Assembly: GCF_024710845.1 (NCBI RefSeq)
Contig: NZ_JANJTZ010000052.1
Span: 1-64,000, forward strand
Reading direction: 5' to 3'
DNA: 64,000 nt
Source: Mesorhizobium sp.
Lineage (GTDB): Bacteria > Pseudomonadota > Alphaproteobacteria > Rhizobiales > Rhizobiaceae
The translations under genes were made by a program, and so were the position numbers. The notes beneath the pieces were generated by a model. The model was given only the letters and a program-made list of their open reading frames with translations, had not been told where the DNA came from and searched no databases. Of this stretch, positions 60,841-64,000 are shown piece after piece. Numbering within the stretch: the stretch's first letter is position 1; every line of letters begins with the position of its first letter.

Positions 60841-61926
60841 GTGAGAACAATTGGCAGACGGACATTTCTTGTTGCATCGCTAGCCGCCGCGTTGGCCGCG
60901 TCGGTGTCGACCGCTTCGCTCGCCGAGGACAGCGAACTGACAGTCTTCGACTGGTCGGGCTATGAAGACCCGGCCTTCCATCCGAAATATGTCGAGAAAT
61001 ACGGCGACTCGCCGACCTTCACCTTCTTCGGCGACGAGGACGAGGCCTTCGAGAAGATCCGCGCCGGCTTCAAGGTTGATCTCGCCCATCCGTGTTCGCA
61101 GAGCGTGGTGAAATGGCGCGAGGCGGGCCTGATCGAGCCGCTGGACACCTCGAAGATCCGCGGCTGGAACGACCTAAATCCGGGCATCATGGCGATGAAG
61201 AACCTCGCCACGACCGAGGACGGCAAGGCGTGGTTCATGCCCTGGGACTGGGGCAATACCGCGCTCACCTACAATTCCGAGAAGATCAAGCCGGAGGAGG
61301 TCGCCTCGCTCAAGGCGTTCGCCGATCCGAAGTTCAAGGGCCGCGTCTCGATCGGCGACAATGTCGACGACGCCTATGCGCTGGCGAGCCTTGCCATCGG
61401 GCTGAAGGACTGGACGCAGATGACCGACGACCAGTTCAAGCAGGCGTCCGACTTCCTGCGCGAGGTGCACAAGAACGTGCGGCTCTACTGGACCGATTCC
61501 ACCGAGATCGTGCAGGCGCTGGGCGGCGGCGAGGTCGACCTCGCCTGGGCGTGGAACGACGCCGGCACGCAGCTCGCGAACGAAGGCAAGCCCTTCGTCA
61601 TCAACCGCGACACGACCGAGGGCCTGACCACCTGGGTCTGCGGCTACGTGATGATGAAGGACGCGCCCGGCAACAAGGACAAGCTCTACGAGTTCCTGTC
61701 CGACGTGAACGACGACCCCGAGGTCGCCAAATACATCGTCAACGACTGGGGCTACGGCCACGCCAATGCCAAGGCGATGGAAGCCGTCGATCCGGAAGTG
61801 CTGAAGGCCAAGGGCTATGCCGACGTCGCGAAATTCGTCGACAAGACGCTGTTCCAGGCGCCCGTGCCGGCCGACCTCAAGGGCAAGATGATCGCCGAGT
61901 TCGAGAAGATCAAATCGGGGTATTGA
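60841..61926 (+). CDS. Polyamine-type ABC transporter substrate-binding protein with Tat-like signal
   Basis: The 361-residue periplasmic protein has an N-terminus GRRTFLVAS with the twin Arg at residues 6-7 and an AxA-like cleavage before EDSELTVFDW, so Tat export is likely though Sec cannot be excluded. The mature part is PotD/PotF-like: LTVFDWSGYEDPAF, WGNTALTYNSEKI, GDNVDDAYALASL, GGEVDLAWAWNDAGTQL. The ligand is probably a polyamine or related amine. A GTG start with AGGAGA upstream is used. No permease or ATPase genes follow; repeat sequence does. Confidence 0.88.
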   Translation: MRTIGRRTFLVASLAAALAASVSTASLAEDSELTVFDWSGYEDPAFHPKYVEKYGDSPTFTFFGDEDEAFEKIRAGFKVDLAHPCSQSVVKWREAGLIEPLDTSKIRGWNDLNPGIMAMKNLATTEDGKAWFMPWDWGNTALTYNSEKIKPEEVASLKAFADPKFKGRVSIGDNVDDAYALASLAIGLKDWTQMTDDQFKQASDFLREVHKNVRLYWTDSTEIVQALGGGEVDLAWAWNDAGTQLANEGKPFVINRDTTEGLTTWVCGYVMMKDAPGNKDKLYEFLSDVNDDPEVAKYIVNDWGYGHANAKAMEAVDPEVLKAKGYADVAKFVDKTLFQAPVPADLKGKMIAEFEKIKSGY

Positions 61927-61963
61927 GGGGATGCGGTTTAGGGCGGGGGCGCGGGCGTTGCGT

Positions 61964-62156
61964 CCCCTTCTCCCCTTGTGGGAGAAGGTGCCTGAGCGAA
62001 GCGAAGGCGGATGAGGGGTGTTGCGAGGATCTGGGCGCGCCAGGACGAGGCGCAGTCAGCATTGTCCGCCACCGCCTCACTCCGTCCAACACTCCTCATC
62101 CAACCTCGCTCTCGCTCCGCTCGGCTCGGCCACCTTCTCCCACAGGGGGAGAAGGA
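61964..62156. repeat. Two REP-like elements facing each other
   Basis: The left element (CCTTCTCCCCTTGTGGGAGAAGG, from 61964) is followed by GCGAAGCG and GGATGAGGGGTG blocks. The right element (62129-62156) is the same family in reverse complement, with CTCATCC and CGCTCCGC blocks. The right element belongs to repeat copy 2; the left one is an extra. Together they can form a long cruciform after the binding-protein gene. Confidence 0.75.
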
Positions 62157-62165
62157 CAGGCGCGA

Positions 62166-62615
62166 TCAGGAGCGATCGCGCAGTTCGACCGGCGAGACTG
62201 CCGCAGCCAGCAGGCGCTTGACGAGGTCGTGGTGCGGTCGGCTGTCGTGGCTGGGCTCGTCGGATGCGTCACCCTGCTGCCAGAACGAAACGCGGCGCAG
62301 TTGCGCGGCCATGTTGCTGACGATCACTGCCAGCGCGCGCAGCGAGGCGGCGATGTCGAGCGCGTCAGCGGGGTCGGTGCCGTAGCGGACATTGGGAAGA
62401 GCCGGCGACCAGAGCCTGCCGGCTGTGTTCCATGTCGAGCCGGCGACGTAATCTCTTGCGATCAGATCGGCCTGACGGGCGGCCCACAGCACGCAGAAGC
62501 GGACCCAGGGCGTATCGCCGGCAGACTTTTCGGCGAGAGAAGCGAGCGCAAGCAGGGTCGAGACGATGCTGACCAGCACCTCCTGCCGCCTCCCTGTTAT
62601 CGCCTTCCAACCCAC
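62166..62615 (-). CDS. Conserved hypothetical protein carried by the dispersed repeat, copy 2 (149 aa)
   Basis: Paralogue of the protein at 26048. It has the same VLVSIVSTLLALASLAEKSAG hydrophobic helix, PWVRFCVLWAARQADLIARD and SLRALAVIVSNMAAQLRR segments, and a diverged C-terminal 30 residues (QQGDASDEPSHD then LVKRLLAAAVSPVELRD). The start is GTG where copy 1 has ATG, with the same AAAGGAG ribosome site. Both copies keep intact frames, which suggests selection on the protein. The function is unknown. Confidence 0.72.
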   Translation of the reverse strand: MGWKAITGRRQEVLVSIVSTLLALASLAEKSAGDTPWVRFCVLWAARQADLIARDYVAGSTWNTAGRLWSPALPNVRYGTDPADALDIAASLRALAVIVSNMAAQLRRVSFWQQGDASDEPSHDSRPHHDLVKRLLAAAVSPVELRDRS

Positions 62616-62782
62616 CGCCGGCTCCTTTCCGTCGCACCGGCGCCATGGTCCGTCAGTTCGGAAGGGGTGAGGATAAACATTTTCGCAAGTCGAACGGAAA
62701 GAAGGGGTTGGCGGAAAGAGGGGCGAATTTGATCCACAGGGCGGGCGGGGTTTTTGGCCGCCGCACCCCCTTGCGCGGCGTC

Positions 62783-62810
62783 TTCCCGGCGGCCGGAGGC
62801 CAGCCGGGAA
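62783..62810. repeat. Second leader hairpin of repeat copy 2
   Basis: TTCCCGGC/GCCGGGAA, an 8-bp perfect stem with a 12-nt GC-rich loop. It is identical in both stem arms to the hairpin at 25852-25879 in copy 1. Confidence 0.7.
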
Positions 62811-62887
62811 CCATTGATCGCTGGCAAGTGGGCACTGCCGGATATGCCGCGGATGCGTTTTCGGCGTGTAGCCGGAGAGAAGAATGG

Positions 62888-62915
62888 ATACCGGCTGGCC
62901 TTCGGCCGCCGGCAT
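62888..62915. repeat. First leader hairpin of repeat copy 2
   Basis: On the minus strand ATGCCGGC pairs with GCCGGTAT (one G-T pair) around GGCCGAAGGCCA. Copy 1 has ATCCCGCA/TGCGGGAT here, so both arms changed together and pairing is kept. Confidence 0.7.
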
Positions 62916-63070
62916 GACGGAGGTGTGGGGGTGGAAGACGACGGAAGGGACGTGCCGAGGATGGCGGAGGAGCGGGCGGCAGGGACTGTCGAGGTCGAGG
63001 CCTCCCCCCCCCCCGCCCTCGCCCGATCCCTCGGACCGATGTAGACAGAAAAGAAGACGGACTATTTCCA

Positions 63071-64000
63071 ATGCATGACGTCATCATCATCGGCGCCGGG
63101 TTTACCGGCCTCTCGGCCGCGCTCGAGCTAACGCGCCAGGGCAAGGACGTTCTCGTGCTGGAGGCGCGCGACCGTGTCGCCGGGCGCGTGGAATCGCAGG
63201 TCAACGGGCTCGGCGAGCGGGTCGATACCGGTGGCCAGTTCGCCTGCGACGACATGGTGAACGTCATGGCGCTGCTGCGCGAGCACGGTCACGGGCTGGT
63301 GAGCCCGGCCTTCGAGGGGCAGGCGGTGTCGGTGCCGCCGCTGCCGTCACAGAGCCTTGCGAGGGCGCGGCAGGGCGCGATGGAACTGCGTGAGCGCTAT
63401 GTCAGGATGGATCCGGACGATCCGGCGATTGCGGGCCTGACCGTCGCCGCCTGGCTGGCGCGCCAGCCGGAAGATTCCGACCAGAAGGCCGCCTTCCGGT
63501 CCATGCTCGAGGGCCTGTGGTGCCAGCCGATCGACGAAGTGCCGCTCTGGTACATGATCGACAACGACCGGCGCATCACCAACGAACAGTTCGAGCTGCA
63601 GCATTTTCCGGCGCGCACGATGCATGCGCTGGCGGAGGATCTGGCGGCGGAACTGGGCGAGCGGGTGCGGCTGTCGACGCCGGCGAGGCAGGTCGAATGG
63701 TCGAGCGACGGCGTGACCGTAGCAACGCCAACAGGCAGGTTCGAGGCACGCGAGATCATTGTCGCCCTGCCGCCCTCGATGGCCGCACGGCTCGACTACG
63801 CCCCTGCCCTGCCCGCGTCGCTGGCGCATGCGCTTTCGGTCTGGCGCAGCGGCGCGGTGATCAAGCTGTTCATTCGCTACAGCGGCGCCTTCTGGCTCGA
63901 CAAGGGGCTGTCGGGCGTCGTGATGTTCCGCGAGCCCGCCGGGCTCTTCGCCTGCGACACCGGAAAGCCGGAGCTGCCAGCGCTCACCGGCTTTATCGGC
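63071..64000 (+). CDS. Flavin monoamine oxidase family protein, cut by window end
   Basis: 310 residues are visible with no stop. It has the FAD motif IIIGAGFTGLSAALELTRQG (5-24), LEARDRVAGRVESQ with the GGR-type flavin contact, DTGGQFACDD (about 53-62), and VALPPSMAARLDY (about 235-247). The MAO/putrescine-oxidase wording suggests oxidation of a primary or secondary amine. It lies after the polyamine-type binding protein, separated by repeat copy 2, and probably belongs to the same catabolic theme. The ATG at 63071 begins the FAD fold directly. Confidence 0.88.
   Translation, partial: MHDVIIIGAGFTGLSAALELTRQGKDVLVLEARDRVAGRVESQVNGLGERVDTGGQFACDDMVNVMALLREHGHGLVSPAFEGQAVSVPPLPSQSLARARQGAMELRERYVRMDPDDPAIAGLTVAAWLARQPEDSDQKAAFRSMLEGLWCQPIDEVPLWYMIDNDRRITNEQFELQHFPARTMHALAEDLAAELGERVRLSTPARQVEWSSDGVTVATPTGRFEAREIIVALPPSMAARLDYAPALPASLAHALSVWRSGAVIKLFIRYSGAFWLDKGLSGVVMFREPAGLFACDTGKPELPALTGFIG

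Larger units (their letters stand above)
62030..62935 (-). repeat. Dispersed 0.9-kb gene-bearing repeat, copy 2
   Basis: Reverse-complement counterpart of 25735-26633, about 36 kb away. It holds the same parts in the same order: hairpin 62915-62888, hairpin 62810-62783, conserved leader, gene 62615-62166, REP hairpin and tail ending near 62030. The copies differ throughout, so duplication is not recent. The 455 bp upstream of its gene (62616-63070) hold this leader, then a run of ten C residues at 63004-63013, and no other gene. Confidence 0.8.

Noticed and set aside
61092-62732. A 546-codon open frame across the binding protein and repeat copy 2
   Set aside because: It starts inside the binding-protein gene in another frame and runs antisense to the repeat gene. 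There is no domain.
63004-63013. Run of ten C residues as a phase-variation tract
   Set aside because: It is isolated, 57 nt before the amine oxidase start, with no contingency-gene context. It may also be a homopolymer sequencing error.
62616-63071. Long upstream extension of the repeat-borne protein, copy 2
   Set aside because: Similarity with copy 1 in this leader does not keep a single reading frame and contains hairpins, so it is treated as non-coding.

Overview
The window is GC-rich and falls into two parts of different origin. Positions 1 to about 4,700 read like a Gemmatimonadota-type genome: an overlapping pyrR-pyrB pair, two serine tRNAs, a secreted SAM-methyltransferase, tadA, an N-formylglutamate-amidohydrolase-like lipoprotein, and the C-terminal quarter of clpB. 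From about 4,700 to the end the gene content and order are those of Rhizobiales (Mesorhizobium/Phyllobacteriaceae-like): clpB, DUF4167, prmC, prfA, ptsP and lysC; ubiG; argJ, GNAT and mutT; secA; an alpha-r14-type sRNA; a SAM-II riboswitch before metA; hisC-tyrC. The switch lies inside a conserved stretch of clpB, so the first 4.7 kb are probably an assembly chimera, although a real recombination cannot be excluded from sequence alone. The assignments rest on recalled family features and not on a search.

Layout. 1-4.7 kb: the foreign segment. 4.7-17 kb: protein quality control, translation termination (prfA, prmC), the nitrogen PTS (ptsP), aspartokinase, a gamma-glutamylcyclotransferase, an ABC-2 exporter and ubiG. 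17-27.5 kb: a VapBC-type toxin-antitoxin pair with palindromic operators, redox and amidase genes, comF, a Flp pilin gene too short for most gene finders, mutT/GNAT/argJ, a TetR gene with a small membrane protein, and copy 1 of a 0.9-kb dispersed repeat that carries its own gene. 27.8-38.5 kb: secA, then a lower-GC island (alpha-oxoamine synthase, small secreted protein, LuxR-type regulator), a flippase/acyltransferase pair and an acyl-CoA synthetase. 38.5-54.3 kb: the sRNA, tRNA-Leu(CAA), and housekeeping genes (dsbB, HNH nuclease, DNA glycosylase, gluQ, exporters, cobalamin adenosyltransferase, rhomboid, etfBA, hbd, gloB, metA with its riboswitch, hisC-tyrC). 54.3-64 kb: a divergent cluster that looks catabolic. 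It holds a GcvT-like aminomethyltransferase, two FAD oxidoreductases, a methyltransferase, a BetI-like TetR, a polyamine-type binding protein and an amine oxidase, interrupted by copy 2 of the dispersed repeat.

The most notable items are: the clpB chimera; the gene-bearing dispersed repeat, whose leader hairpin shows paired changes between copies; a 98-bp palindrome with 28-bp perfect arms that is read in frame inside an FAD oxidoreductase gene; the amine cluster with a TGAACGTTCA operator in its divergent promoter; and the low-GC oxoamine synthase/LuxR island. No CRISPR array, prophage, insertion-sequence transposase or rRNA gene was seen.
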